Of a DNA stretch of 64,000 nt, positions 34,612-45,565 are shown piece by piece (position 1 is the first letter of the stretch; the number at the start of each line of letters is the position of its first letter). The notes under the pieces were generated by a model, which did not search any database, had not been told where the DNA came from, and was given only the letters and a program-made list of their open reading frames with translations. Made by a program: the position numbers and the translations under genes. Source of the DNA: Phoronis australis (lineage: Eukaryota; Phoronida; Phoronidae); assembly GCA_002633005.1 (NCBI GenBank), contig NMRA01000443.1, positions 118,251 through 182,250 of the forward strand, read 5' to 3'.

Positions 34612-34935
34612 GCGAAATTAACCAAAAAGATGACGATAAAGATGATGACGATGATGACGAATATGACGACGATGGTGGCGAGGATGAACAAAAGAAGTAA
34701 TAATAACATACACATGACGAACGTAGAAGTCCGAAAGCAGTATGAAAAAGGCTACAGTCTTGAGCGACACTTGGCGAAATTAACGGAAAAGACAACGACG
34801 GAGATGATGACGAAGATGATGACGATGATGACGAATACGATGATGGTGGTGGCGATGATGAACAACATCACAACAGTCATATGACGAACTTAGATGTCAT
34901 AAATCAATAAGAAATAGTCTACAGTCTAGTTCAAT
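34612..34935. repeat. Tandem duplication, about 163-bp unit, GATGA-rich
   Basis: The unit starting CGAAATTAAC at about 34612 recurs at about 34775, each with GATGATGACGATGATGACGA tracts and a CATATGACGAAC-like end. The open frame over it reads Met/Thr/Lys-rich low complexity and is not taken as a gene. Confidence 0.75.
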
Positions 34936-36800
34936 AGAAGATAAACCAACATCAATGCAGCAAGAGCGCTCAACAAAGGAACAGCGTTATCATAAAATCT
35001 CAAATAACTCAAAAAGTAGACGTCCTAGCGAAAAATGGAAAACATCTCCTGAAAGCCCGTTCAAAATTCTACCTAAACTGATGATATCGCCTAATTCCGT
35101 AAATTTTTCGAACAAAATGAAATTTTGCGTTTTTTTTAAAGAAATTCAAAGTCAAATAACTCGAAAACGGTAAGTCTGAGAAAAAATTGTTACAGACCAT
35201 TTGAAAGAATATACTTCAAAGAATCCACATGCAAAAAATCACGTCTTTTTCTCTTCCCGTTTAAAATCGCACTCCAGCACGGCTGAAAATGGGTCAACAT
35301 GCGCCAGATCCGCCATCTTGAAAGCAACTTCTGGTTTTTTGGCTTTGTATAATAGCATGTCATAAGAAACTAATACCTGTAAAAATTCGAAGGAATTGGT
35401 CATATAATGCGCCTTCTACAGGAGAAAACGTTTTTAGGCCAAAATCGAGGTGCGCATGCGCGGTCGCCGATATTTCCGCCATATTTAACCGGAAGTGAAC
35501 AATTTCCGAGATACTTGTAGCAAACTTCCGGTCCATTTACTGTGCCTATTCTTAGCCTTTTACGTAAAAAATTGTAGCCTCCAGAAGCATTTGAACCTTT
35601 AAATGAAAAAAATAGCCGTCACAGCCGCCATCTTGGATCCGATTTTGACGAAAAACAATAGGCTTGCAGTACTTCCGGAAGTACGTGTTATGTGTAAATT
35701 TCGTGATGATCGGACGAAAATTGCGACCTGTATCGTGCGACCAAACAAAAAAAAACTTAGTGGAAGAGCAACATATTTGGCGAAATTTATTTCGCCAAGT
35801 AATCACTTAGTTGGCATATGTCAAATTAGTATGGTAGAGCATCTTTTCCCCCTGTTTCCCCCCTACATTTGCAGTTCAACTCTCCTAAAATCCAGTTACT
35901 GAAACAGGATGTCACTCTGCTTTTATTTACTATCCAAAGAGACAAATAGCAAATGAACTTTACACTACAGTATTAGACAGTAACAAAATGTATAGGATTT
36001 GTTTCTATCTCTACACATAGGATTTGTGTACACTAACTGAGGTCAGAGCAAGAAGGTGAGTCCAGTTGACCAGTGATTGTAATTTGTTCTGAGTTCCGGT
36101 GAATTCTTTGTCCAGTGTTTTTTCATCACTGAAGTAACTGAGAGTAATGGGTTCCTAATTCCCACAAATGTAATTTTAAATGTGTTGAATGTCAGTTTTA
36201 TGGATGGATTCCCCTCCTTGCTCTCCAAGTAGTCCTAACCCAAATCAGGTTTCTCTCAAAGAGGATATGACATGATTCACGAGTCAGTGCTGCTAAAATG
36301 CGAGAATCAGAGAATGCACACCTATAATATTTCAAGTATTCTCGGATACATAAGTGAGCATTGTCTATTTCTTATTCGACATGTAATTACTAGGTCAGAG
36401 GCTTTTATGAACACTAGAATACAGTCTGGTCAGTTTGGAGAATTTAGTACTGATTGCCACTGCTTTGTTTATCATACACATGTCTCTCGTCAGTGCTTGT
36501 GTTATGTTCACACTTGAATTCGATTCAGTTATGTACGTGTTGCAGTGATTACCAATTAGTGATTTACCGTGATGGACTTGTCTATGTATTGTAAGTTGCT
36601 TTAACGACTGAAGATGTTTAGTTAAATGACCTTCTCCATACGATAAAATACTATTTGGATATTCCCCTTCTAACTGCGCTTTAAGTTCAGGTAATTTTTA
36701 CTGAATATGAAGTTTTCTAGTGTTATTCCGAGCTAACCGTGCAAAAGAGAATTACCTCCTCACCGACGTCTAATCGCTCGAACTCATTCTCCAGGTTACT
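34936..36800. other. Intergenic, no gene seen
   Basis: AT-rich DNA with a few GCCATCTTG/GCCATATTT words and a short palindrome GGCGAAAT..ATTTCGCC at 35779-35797. These hints of repeat DNA could not be bounded. No supported exon. Confidence 0.35.
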
Positions 36801-36829
36801 AATTTACCTCCTTAAGTATATTTATTTTT

Positions 36830-37102
36830 TCAGGCGTTTGACATGCAACTTGTATAAACTGGTCTCCGTTTAGCACTGGCAATTGAATGATAACATTTAG
36901 AACAAAAGTATTGTGAAAGCGGTTTAGGGTCATCCGAGCGAACATCTATTCCAAAATGAAAAGCATTAGGATCAATGTATTTACTGCATAAAACATTTTT
37001 TTTACCTTTTGAGTAACATAAGTTGCAAAGACAGATACGGCAGAGGTAAAGAAATGCTTTGTTTGTGAAAACCGTCATGCATGTCTGACATTTTTTATGA
37101 AA
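36830..37102 (-). pseudogene. RAG1-N-terminal-like zinc module fragment
   Basis: The minus frame is open from 37102 (stop at 37105) to the stop at 36830. The ATG is at 37078, and KCQTC lies just before it. The pattern is LCRIC (C-x2-C), a spacer with Asn/Lys, FHFGIDVRSDD, then YFCSKCYHSI (C-x2-C), about 85 residues. The same order (C-x2-C, F-x-IDV-x-x-D, FC-x2-C) occurs in the zinc-binding region between the N-terminus and core of vertebrate RAG1, and in the N-RAG transposon proteins described from molluscs. No RING, core or second exon was found nearby. It may be a relic of such an element or one exon of a gene; function unknown. Confidence 0.5.
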
Positions 37103-37635
37103 CTAACCATGTTACAGTCCTGGTAAGTTCCTTAATAGGACTGCAACATGATTATTTGCTTAAAAGTAAAATGCTGGCAACTATAACACCAAAATCAGAC
37201 CAAAGTAGTCCTGAAAAGTCATAAGGAAAAACACAATTCTATAACAACTGATGTCCCAAATCGCATAAAAAATCAGTACGAACTACTTCAAATTTTGGAA
37301 AATTCTGACATGCCAACTTGACAAAATACACCATCACATGAAATTAACATTAGCAATTTAAAACATGTTAATCATTTTTCAATCAAAACTTCCAAAAGTT
37401 TTAAATTATTTGTCTAATTAACCTCACTTCCTGAACCTATAGATTGACTACCTTCCATAAAATCTCTTTGGAAACTAATTTAATGAGACTAACTGGAATG
37501 CAATCACTCCTACACATTCTTGAGTAATTTATTTATTTATGAACTTGTGTAAGATCACATTTTAATTGCTTCAGACTGTTTTTTAAGAGAGTTCAAAATC
37601 AAGTAAAATCAAGTCTAAAACCCAAGCTGCTAAGC
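37103..37635. other. Intergenic, no gene seen
   Basis: AT-rich, no exon, RNA gene or matched repeat. Confidence 0.4.
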
Positions 37636-37809
37636 AAGTGTCTGTTCAGTGGCTCTAGCGAGTGATTACGTAACACCTCACTGAACTAAATGTTACTGTT
37701 CTGGGTATTCTAACCAGCTGTGAAGTGTCTGTTCAATGGCTGTGGCGAGTGATTACATAACACCTCACTGAACTAAATGTTACTGTTCTGGGTATTCTAA
37801 CCAGCTGTG
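37636..37809. repeat. Tandem duplication, 87-bp unit
   Basis: AAGTGTCTGTTCAGTGG...TAACCAGCTGTG occurs twice in a row with about six differences. Confidence 0.9.
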
Positions 37810-39975
37810 CCACCTGAGTAGCTTGTGCACGTCTGCAATTATCTTATACGCAAACCGTTTGAGTGAAACCATGCTTGACGCTCCGGATGAAAACACTTCC
37901 GATTTGCTTTTTTTTACAAATGCACTCTCAGCTACTTGGCCTAGAGAACACCTGAGTGAAGAACCTTGTGAATAGCTCGCCTAAACGTACAACGCCGCTC
38001 ATGTTAGTCATTAGAAGGAGAGCTGTGACACAGCAGAAAATATCTTGAAAACCTGAAACCGCTTTAATCGTCGTCCAATCGATTTTCTAGTGCATACTTG
38101 TGGTTGGACAATGCTTGTCGAGAGGAGCGGGACTAGTTGTTTCAATGGAGGGGGGGGGGCTTCAAACGAAGTTTCAGTGCAATACTTTACCACGTACGTG
38201 GTATGCGAAGTCAACGCAAGCCAAGCCACACAGATCAATATTTAGCTTTTGTCTCTCATCATCCCATGGAGCAGATGTATAGTGCTATTCGCACTGTTTA
38301 ACGGAGTTGAGAGTGCATAGTTACAGACCCTGTTGAGAACGAAGAAAAGTTACATTCAAGTCGTGCTCTTACAAAATGTGGCTATCAGAAAACAGACTAC
38401 CATTTTCTGGTTCCGTACGTAAAAGGTGTGCCTGGGAAGATGCTTCGAATCCGTAGTCGTTTGGGCTCTAGAGTAGCACACAAACCAGGCAAAACATAGA
38501 TGCACATGATGGTACATTCTATGGACAAAGAACAGAAAGACTGCATTCAATACCAAGTTAATGGTGTATTTTTTGGTATTCAATGTGAGGGAGAACGTGT
38601 CCAGTACCCATGGTAGTGAAACTCAACGACCCCTCAAGAAACGCATGTAACAACAAGAAAAATAACTACTGGGGAAGACATTTCAGGTTACGGTACGACC
38701 ATTTCCATGACTCGTGACATGAGTTCGGCAATGAAAACGTTCAATTGGCACTGAAAACTCGTGTAGAGAAAAGAACTGGTTTGAGAGAGGAGTACTGGAG
38801 GCTATACATGCAAGCCTCCAAGACACTAGGTGGCGCCAGATACAAACTGTCCTCAGCATGGAACGAGAGTGTTGACAGAACTACAAGACAAACAAGTTCC
38901 CACGTGACCAGAGTTCCCGCCACTAGGACTTTACATCAACCCAACGAAGGAGAGGATAGGTCTCCGAGGTACTAGGAATATAGGCAAATATTCAGTCCAG
39001 TAGAGAAGTCTTATTATCAGTGTATAGACTAATACAACAGTAATGAATTACATTAAAAATCAATTCGTTGTATGTGGACATTTTTGTCGAATACTACAAT
39101 AAACTGTTTTACGGGTACATTTATGAATAGCATAACACTGAGAAAACACCATTTATGATGTCAATATGTTCTATGAGGACGTTTCTTGTCCACCACAAAA
39201 TAACATTATTCTTCATATTCTCTGTTGTATATAGGAATTTTTTGTCCAATATGACAGTGACAATTATATTCTTTCTACTGGATTTTTATGCAACTGAATA
39301 ATAAGTGGTATAATTATGGAAATTTAATTCCTTCAACGTAACAGAAAAATCCCGATCATATCAATTATCAATTGTGGTATACAAACATTTTTGTTGTACA
39401 CCAAAAACTAAGTCTTTAGATGAACTGACTCCACGTGGAAATATTTATCCAATATACTTTACAGTAAATATCATTAATGATCGTCATTCTGTGGCAGAAA
39501 CTGGTTCTCCAAACCAGAGATGATTGCAGCAGATGTCCCACAGCCACTGAAAACATCCAAGTCACTGATGACGTCATGAATGAAATGCTGAAAAAAGGGC
39601 AGCCATTGTTCCTCCGTGTTGAAATTGTACTACAGGTGGCTAGCCACAAGTCTGGTGTAACGCAACGTGACTATGGGTATGGAAACATTCCCCCATGGAA
39701 CAGCTTTTGAACTCCTGAGTAACCCGCTTTGTGCATGGACTGAGGTAACAACGAATTTCGTGAATCACAGGTGGCGTTCAGCAAGGGCTATTGCGCACAG
39801 CGGGATCAAGCGTTTACTCTTTATGCTACGTGTCAAAATATATGACGATAAGCACTGTGGGCATTTTGTTTTGCCTTCATTTGTTCAAATTTCAAAGGCA
39901 TTTGACAGAGTTTAGTCCTCAATTGCCACTACGGCCGTAGATTACTAATAGCGCCCATGGTAACGTATCCGGTAC
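37810..39975. other. Intergenic, no gene seen
   Basis: Includes a G9 run near 38150. Open frames at 38745-38975 and 39477-39710 have no splice context or family resemblance that I can defend. Confidence 0.35.
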
Positions 39976-40020
39976 TTAAACGAGAATACCACTCAGCTAG
40001 TTTGTATCAATTTAGATCGA
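39976..40020. mobile_element. Solo left end of Kolobok family 2
   Basis: TTAA then ACGAGAATACCACTC, followed by TTTGTATCAATTTAGATCGA, which matches the left end of the elements at 17077 and 24366. The match stops at about 40020, and I find no right end. Confidence 0.65.
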
Positions 40021-40267
40021 AACATATGCCTAGCAGCAAATAACGATCATGTGTAAGGATTCGAGAAGGTATATTTAATTGGCTTTCTTGAGTGTCACCA
40101 GACAAGGGCACGCGATTACCCCGTTGTTTTCGTCATGCACCTGATTTAATTTATGGAACGCATTTTAATGTCCAAAATATAAATGGAATTATATGGATGA
40201 AAATGCAACGGAAGTCGGGTGAAATCGCACCGGAAGGCGGGTGAAATCACTCCTATATATGGATGAT

Positions 40268-40335
40268 AGTATGTGTGTGTGTGCGTGTGTGTGCGTGTGT
40301 GTGTATGCGTGCGACGTGTTTGTGTGCGTGGGTGT
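40268..40335. repeat. (GT)n-rich microsatellite
   Basis: Interrupted GTGTGTGC/GTGTGTAT tract. Confidence 0.85.
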
Positions 40336-40501
40336 GTAAATAAAACAACAATAATGGATCATCTGATATTTTCGGATATAAAAATATTCTTTGTCAACAG
40401 AAAGAGAAAAAAGTAGAATAAAACACAACATGACAAATGGGATCTGGTACTTGGTTTAATGAACATGATAGATTGTTGCGGAAAAAAGTTAAGGATATAA
40501 T

Positions 40502-41294
40502 TTAAGAAGTCTTTATGTTTAATCCATTGGGTTCAAGTGTGTTACGCTTATCTATCTAAAATTGTTCTCTTTTGAGTCTGTGGGGGGTACTGGGGTATTG
40601 GAGTTTTTCCATTATTTGTACAGAAAGATCTTGTAGATTATGATTTTTGGAATTTAAATGATAACCTTTATATATATATCAGGAATGTTTTTATATATTA
40701 TGTTAAATCTATGATTGCGAAACCGAGTTTGTAAATTATGTTTAGTTTGTCCTACATATTGAATGGAACATTTTCTACATGTTATTAGGTAAATGATATT
40801 GTTGGTGGTGCAGTCAGAATAATGTTTTATTTCGAATTTTTCATTGGTTTGAGAAGACTGGAAGAAAGTATTGTCGTTAATAAAGTTACACATTTTGCAT
40901 CTAAATTTGTTACATTGTGTGTTGCCAATAGATTTGTCAGGTTGGTTTTTATTGTCCATATTTGCTCTAACTAAATAATTTTTAGGCTTTTGCATTTTCT
41001 CCAAGAAATTATAGGTGGATGAAGAAATAGGTTTTTCATTTGAGGGGAAAATGCAGCGTCGAAAGGTGTTTTCTGAAGACGTGGCTAATTCCGTTTAAGC
41101 ATGGATTGAACATGGTATTGAAAGGTATTCTATTATTAGTATTGAAGTCATTCGTTTTAGCTCTTAAAGATTCATTTATTGTGACTGGGCGGACTTTGTC
41201 AAACTGTTTGTGTATAAAATGTAAGGCATTACTTACTTCAACGTCGTTAGTCGAGCGGGCAAATATGGGCATGTCGCGTAGGAAATTACAATAG
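40502..41294 (-). pseudogene. Penelope-like retroelement 3' part with GIY-YIG domain
   Basis: Minus strand. The frame 41294-41036 holds the C-terminal part of the reverse-transcriptase region (MFNPCLNGISHVFRKHL). The frame 41004-40654 holds a linker with two C-x2-C-like pairs and a GIY-YIG nuclease core (NIIYLITCRKC, YVGQT, LQTRF-x2-H). Downstream, in another frame to about 40502, an R-x2-RE-x-F...NTLEPNGLN stretch matches the end of such proteins, with a stop where the conserved Trp should be. The RT catalytic part is absent. A frameshift near 41030 and that nonsense codon make it dead. Confidence 0.75.
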
Positions 41295-41611
41295 CATATG
41301 ATTATATGTCAATTTAGCCGTGTGTCAAAAAGCGGGACATTTAGAAGGGGTGGCGGGATGGCGGAAAAGATATGAAGTGGGACAGTCCGCCAAGAGCGGT
41401 GCAATTGCCAAATACAATGTACGCTGTCAGCAACGCAAAGTACTGGATTGGGTTCTTTTACAAGATAAACACTTCATTTTTTTAAAATTATATTTCACGT
41501 AAATACTACGGATAACAGTAGGCCTACTTCTTCGAAATCAAATTAATAAAAAACGGCATCTGGGCAACAGGTAAACATTACACAAATGACTGAAAGCAGT
41601 AATAACACACA
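41281..41611. repeat. Dispersed repeat, copy 1
   Basis: About 330 bp sharing CCGTGTGTCAAAAAGCGGG, GTGGGACAGTCCGCCAAGAG and GGATTGGGTTCTTTTACAAG with 43194-43532. It abuts the truncated 5' edge of the Penelope-like fragment. Confidence 0.8.
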
Positions 41612-41629
41612 CGCACACACACACACACG

Positions 41630-41660
<31 letters not shown>

Positions 41661-41671
41661 TATATATATAT

Positions 41672-41880
41672 ATGAATTAAAAATAACTTATCTTTTGCTT
41701 TCGATATAATCATCAAGAATTGACAAAGGGCTTTCTAAGGATATGGCTTACTATGGGATTCGGTTGAAAAACGGCGGAGTTGAAAAAAGTTTTAATGACA
41801 GTAACTTCCAAAGCAAGTGAAGACACCGGAACAAACGAATGTAAACAACTCTCGCGCATGCGCAGCGCAACTTTCATTAA
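41672..41880. repeat. 209-bp unit, first copy, ending at an assembly join
   Basis: Identical or nearly so to 41935-42143, each preceded by AC/TA microsatellite. The n at 41881 separates them. Confidence 0.85.
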
Positions 41881-41881
41881 N
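41881..41881. other. Assembly join (single n)
   Basis: Lies between two near-identical 209-bp units and their microsatellites. The doubling may be an assembly artefact. Confidence 0.75.
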
Positions 41882-41884
41882 ACG

Positions 41885-41934
<50 letters not shown>

Positions 41935-42262
41935 ATGAATTAAAAATAACTTATCTTTTGCTTTCGATATAATCATCAAGAATTGACAAAGGGCTTTCTA
42001 AGGATATGGCTTACTATGGGATTCGGTTGAAAAACGGCGGAGTTGAAAAAAGTTTTAATGACAGTAACTTCCAAAGCAAGTGAAGACACCGGAACAAACG
42101 AATGTAAACAACTCTCGCGCATGCGCAGCGCAACTTTCATTAAAACTAATCGCACAACTCAGACGTTTTTCAACCGAATTGCATAAGAACCATATCATTA
42201 GAAAGTCCTTTGTCAGTTCTTGATGATCATAACGAAAGCAAAAGATAAATAATGTAATTCAT
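41935..42262. mobile_element. Foldback/MITE-like element with about 110-bp inverted arms
   Basis: The left arm 41935-42045 and the right arm 42154-42262 are imperfect inverse copies (ATCTTTTGCTTTCG, TCAAGAA-TGACAAAG and ATTCGGTTGAAAAACG in both). A (TA)n tract flanks the left side. It has no coding capacity. Confidence 0.75.
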
Positions 42263-43193
42263 AAGTAATTATCATTTCGCGTACCAGATTGGTTTAAAAA
42301 TATTTTTTAATCCTAAAAACCAAGAGCATTACCAAAATGCGAAAAATAACAGCGTGTAATAGTAACATAAAAAGGAAATGTACAAGAGATTACGATATAT
42401 ATATAAATGACTAGTTGAGCCATTAGGGAAATAATTTCAGTGATTCAAAAGCTTTTACCCTATGGAGACAAAGGTTTTAGAATACGGATCCCTCACACTT
42501 GCTGTGGATAATTTAGTCACGCATTCATCCAAAATTATGCGTATTTATATATTATAATTCATTGGACCCTTGGTGCCTTATGATACAATTACATTCTTCA
42601 GTAAAAAATCTAAAAACACTGACGTTTAGGAAAAATGCGATGAACTACTCCAAGTACACTATCCGAAATTTACAGATAAAAGTTTTCTGATAGATAAAAA
42701 TGGGCAAACATCTATCAACTAGCGTTAAAACGTACTGTGAATAGCTCATCCCATTGGTGTGAGGGCAGGACTGTTCTTCGGAAAGTAAAAGTTCGTGATC
42801 CTGATACAGGTAGTGTATGTTACCGTAAACAAGAGACAATAGAACACATTTTTACGATTGTTACGTTACTTAAGAAAGCGGATTTTGGAAAAGAACAGTT
42901 TTCTTAAAAGAGACAATGTTATTTTGAATACTTAATTGTTGCATGGCCAACATTCGGGAACGAAAAAAACGGAACAACTGGATTGAAAAGCGGGACTATT
43001 GGGTCTAAGGCAAAACGCAAGGATGAAATGTTCGCTGCAACAAACAAATGACTTACCGGCGTTTTTTTTGTCGGATGGGAGATATCACACCCAAAAATGC
43101 CCGACAATTTTTTTACGGTTGAATGGGAAATTGCATACATGAAACGTTCCGATTTTTAGTTTTCAGTCGAGTGGAAAATTTGGCTATGTCTTG
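42263..43193. other. Intergenic, no gene seen
   Basis: AT-rich DNA without a supported exon or repeat. Confidence 0.4.
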
Positions 43194-43532
43194 TTGGAAA
43201 TTACAGAAGTATTATATGTCAATCTGGCCGTGTGTCAAAAAGCGGGGACATTTAGATGGTGTTGCGGGATGGCAGAAAAAGAATTAAAAAAGTGGGACAG
43301 TCCGCCAAGAGAGGGACAATACAATGTACGTTGTCAGAGACACGAAGAAATGGATTGGGTTCTTTTACAAGGTAACCTTTTAATTTTTAAAAAGTTTATT
43401 TCAGCCGTTTAAATACTACAGATAACAATAAGCCTTACTAATAAATCGAATAAACAATAATGGCATCGAGGCAACACGTAAACATCGCTCAGATGAATTT
43501 TATAGAAACAATTGAAAACCGCAATAAACTAC
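43194..43532. repeat. Dispersed repeat, copy 2
   Basis: Partner of 41281-41611 in the same orientation, with several small indels. Confidence 0.8.
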
Positions 43533-44208
43533 GCTCATTGTCCAGTCAGAGCCACAGGTCGGTGCTCAGAATGCCCATTGTAGTTGTCGGGTTTGTTGAC
43601 TAATTTTGCCGAGAAATCGTTGATTGTGTGGAACCATGCCTCCAGGGTCAGTCTCGCTTGATGAATAATTATGATAATAAAATGAAAATAAAGCAATGAG
43701 ATTAGGTTTGATTTAATAACTACAGCTGTCGATGAAAACTCAGTAAGTCGAGTATGCAGCCGGAAATTCTCAGTGCAAACTCTCGTGGCTAGTCTCGGGG
43801 ATACACAGGTCACGTGCGGGAGTTGGCATTCCAGGGGCCTCCCGCGGCTCCAACAAAACGGACCTAGCTAAGACAAACCTTAAAAATTTTAATAAATTTT
43901 AAGCTAAAACTTAAAATTTTCTCAATACCGTGTCTAGCAAACGATCTTTAGTTAAACTGAAGTTTTTGATGTAAGTTTTCAAAATTGTCTTAATTTCTTT
44001 ATGTAGCAGTTTCAATTTGGAAGTTAAGAGAAATCTTAGACTTTAAGTCAAGACTGAACTTTAAGTCAGTTTCTTAGAACGGGCCCCAGGGCTAGAGTTC
44101 TATGGAACCAGGTTAAGCGGCCGCGGAGTGGCATTCCAGAATCACGGTAACGCTCAGCCAGCTAGTTGTAAGAAGACTATCGTCAAAATACGGTATACAG
44201 CTTTGCGC

Positions 44209-44355
44209 CAAGTAACGCTAGGACCTCGCTAAAAAGCAAGACTTCGCGAGAGTACGTTTGATATTGCCGTGTATTTTAAATGAGAACACGTGATTTTGTC
44301 TGGATTTGAGCAAGGCCGGTCCTATCGTAGGTCCTATGCGTCCAATGTACTGAAC
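44209..44355. mobile_element. GTTCAGTA-ended MITE, copy 5
   Basis: Starts AGTAACGCTAGGACCTCGC and ends GTACTGAAC. Interior GCAAGACTTCGCGAGA and GAACACGTGATTTTG are shared with the other copies. Confidence 0.65.
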
Positions 44356-45565
44356 ATTCCCATTGTTGCCGCTGCACAGGAGACAATCACTGGTAGACGG
44401 CAGAGGGCAACACTTTACACCAGCATCGTATCTTTGCCAGCATGAAGAGCACGGAAGTCAATGACGTCACTGTTTTGGTGGACGTGTTGTACTTGACGAC
44501 AAACTTCTGAAGATTCGAGCCCATCCTCTGAAGATGGTTTCAACTATCTTGGACTTATTTATTTTGACTTTAATTTGTTGTTAAGGTAGGTGAGATTTCT
44601 ACATCAGCTTCTAGACCGCTTTGACATGATATTGGAGAATTGGCCGGAACCAATGACATATTTGTAAATACGTCATGAGGGGAGTTTTAATCAGGCTGAG
44701 GGAGGTGAGGCTGGTGAGGAGGAATTTATAAATTCCGTCTAAAGCTGGATGTCTGCCTATAGTGACAGAGTTGGAGCCTGTGACTTGCAGGTCGGTGTGT
44801 TGTCTTTGGGACTGTGCATCTCTCATACTTCAGATATGAGTTCATTGAGTTGTCTAAGTTGCCCACACTTGGGGTAACTCTCAGCTGCCTTATTCCATGG
44901 GCATGGTCGGCGCACCGTACTATACAATAGCCTATGGTATAGGCTATCCGTATAGGCTATGGTCATGGAGTAAGTGAGGGCTACAGCCCCCCACTTTTTT
45001 CAGTGCTAGGCCGCACATGGTCAATAGGCGGTGCACCACAGGGGGGCTGAGGGGGCTTTAGCCCTCCCGCTTTTTTCAGTGCTGCGCCGCCCATGTATTC
45101 AGAGTACTCTTGGAGTAATCGGTTCAAACGTGCTGCAAATTGACATGTTTTCGCGTCCTAATGTTTCTTTCTCTTCACAAAAAACTGAAGTTGTACATTG
45201 TACAATTGCTTTCACTTGTTAAACACGTCACTACACTACTTTTTTACTCCGCTGCGACTCACATGACATTAATCTACCCGCTTCAAGAAGTTAATATATC
45301 AGGCAGTGTTTCATTGATCTACCAACTTCAAGGAGTTATTTGGGCCAGTGTTTTATTGCCATCAGGTCATTGCTGATGCTATAATTGTTGTGTATAACCC
45401 AAAAGGAAGTTAGGTCATTGTTCTAGATATTGAGGGTTGATGACTCGTGTGGTTTTTGTACAAATCTATGAATCAAGCACAAAGTGCTGTGAAATGTGTC
45501 AAGGTTTTAATGGAACATATTTTTACTTATAACATGGGGATACTTTTTGGTTCAGCCCATGGAGG
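44356..45565. other. 5' flank of the kinesin gene
   Basis: Contains a short near-tandem repeat at 44975-45094: two units with a GGGGCT..AGCCC hairpin edge and CTTTTTTCAGTGCT. No clear promoter motif. An in-frame stop at 45530-45532 precedes the chosen kinesin start. Confidence 0.4.

Noticed and set aside
34574-34884. Met/Thr-rich and Ser-rich open frames
   Set aside because: Low-complexity GATGA tandem duplication read on both strands; no coding evidence.
38745-38975. 76-codon Arg/Thr-rich frame
   Set aside because: No domain, splice or repeat evidence; length expected by chance in this much DNA.
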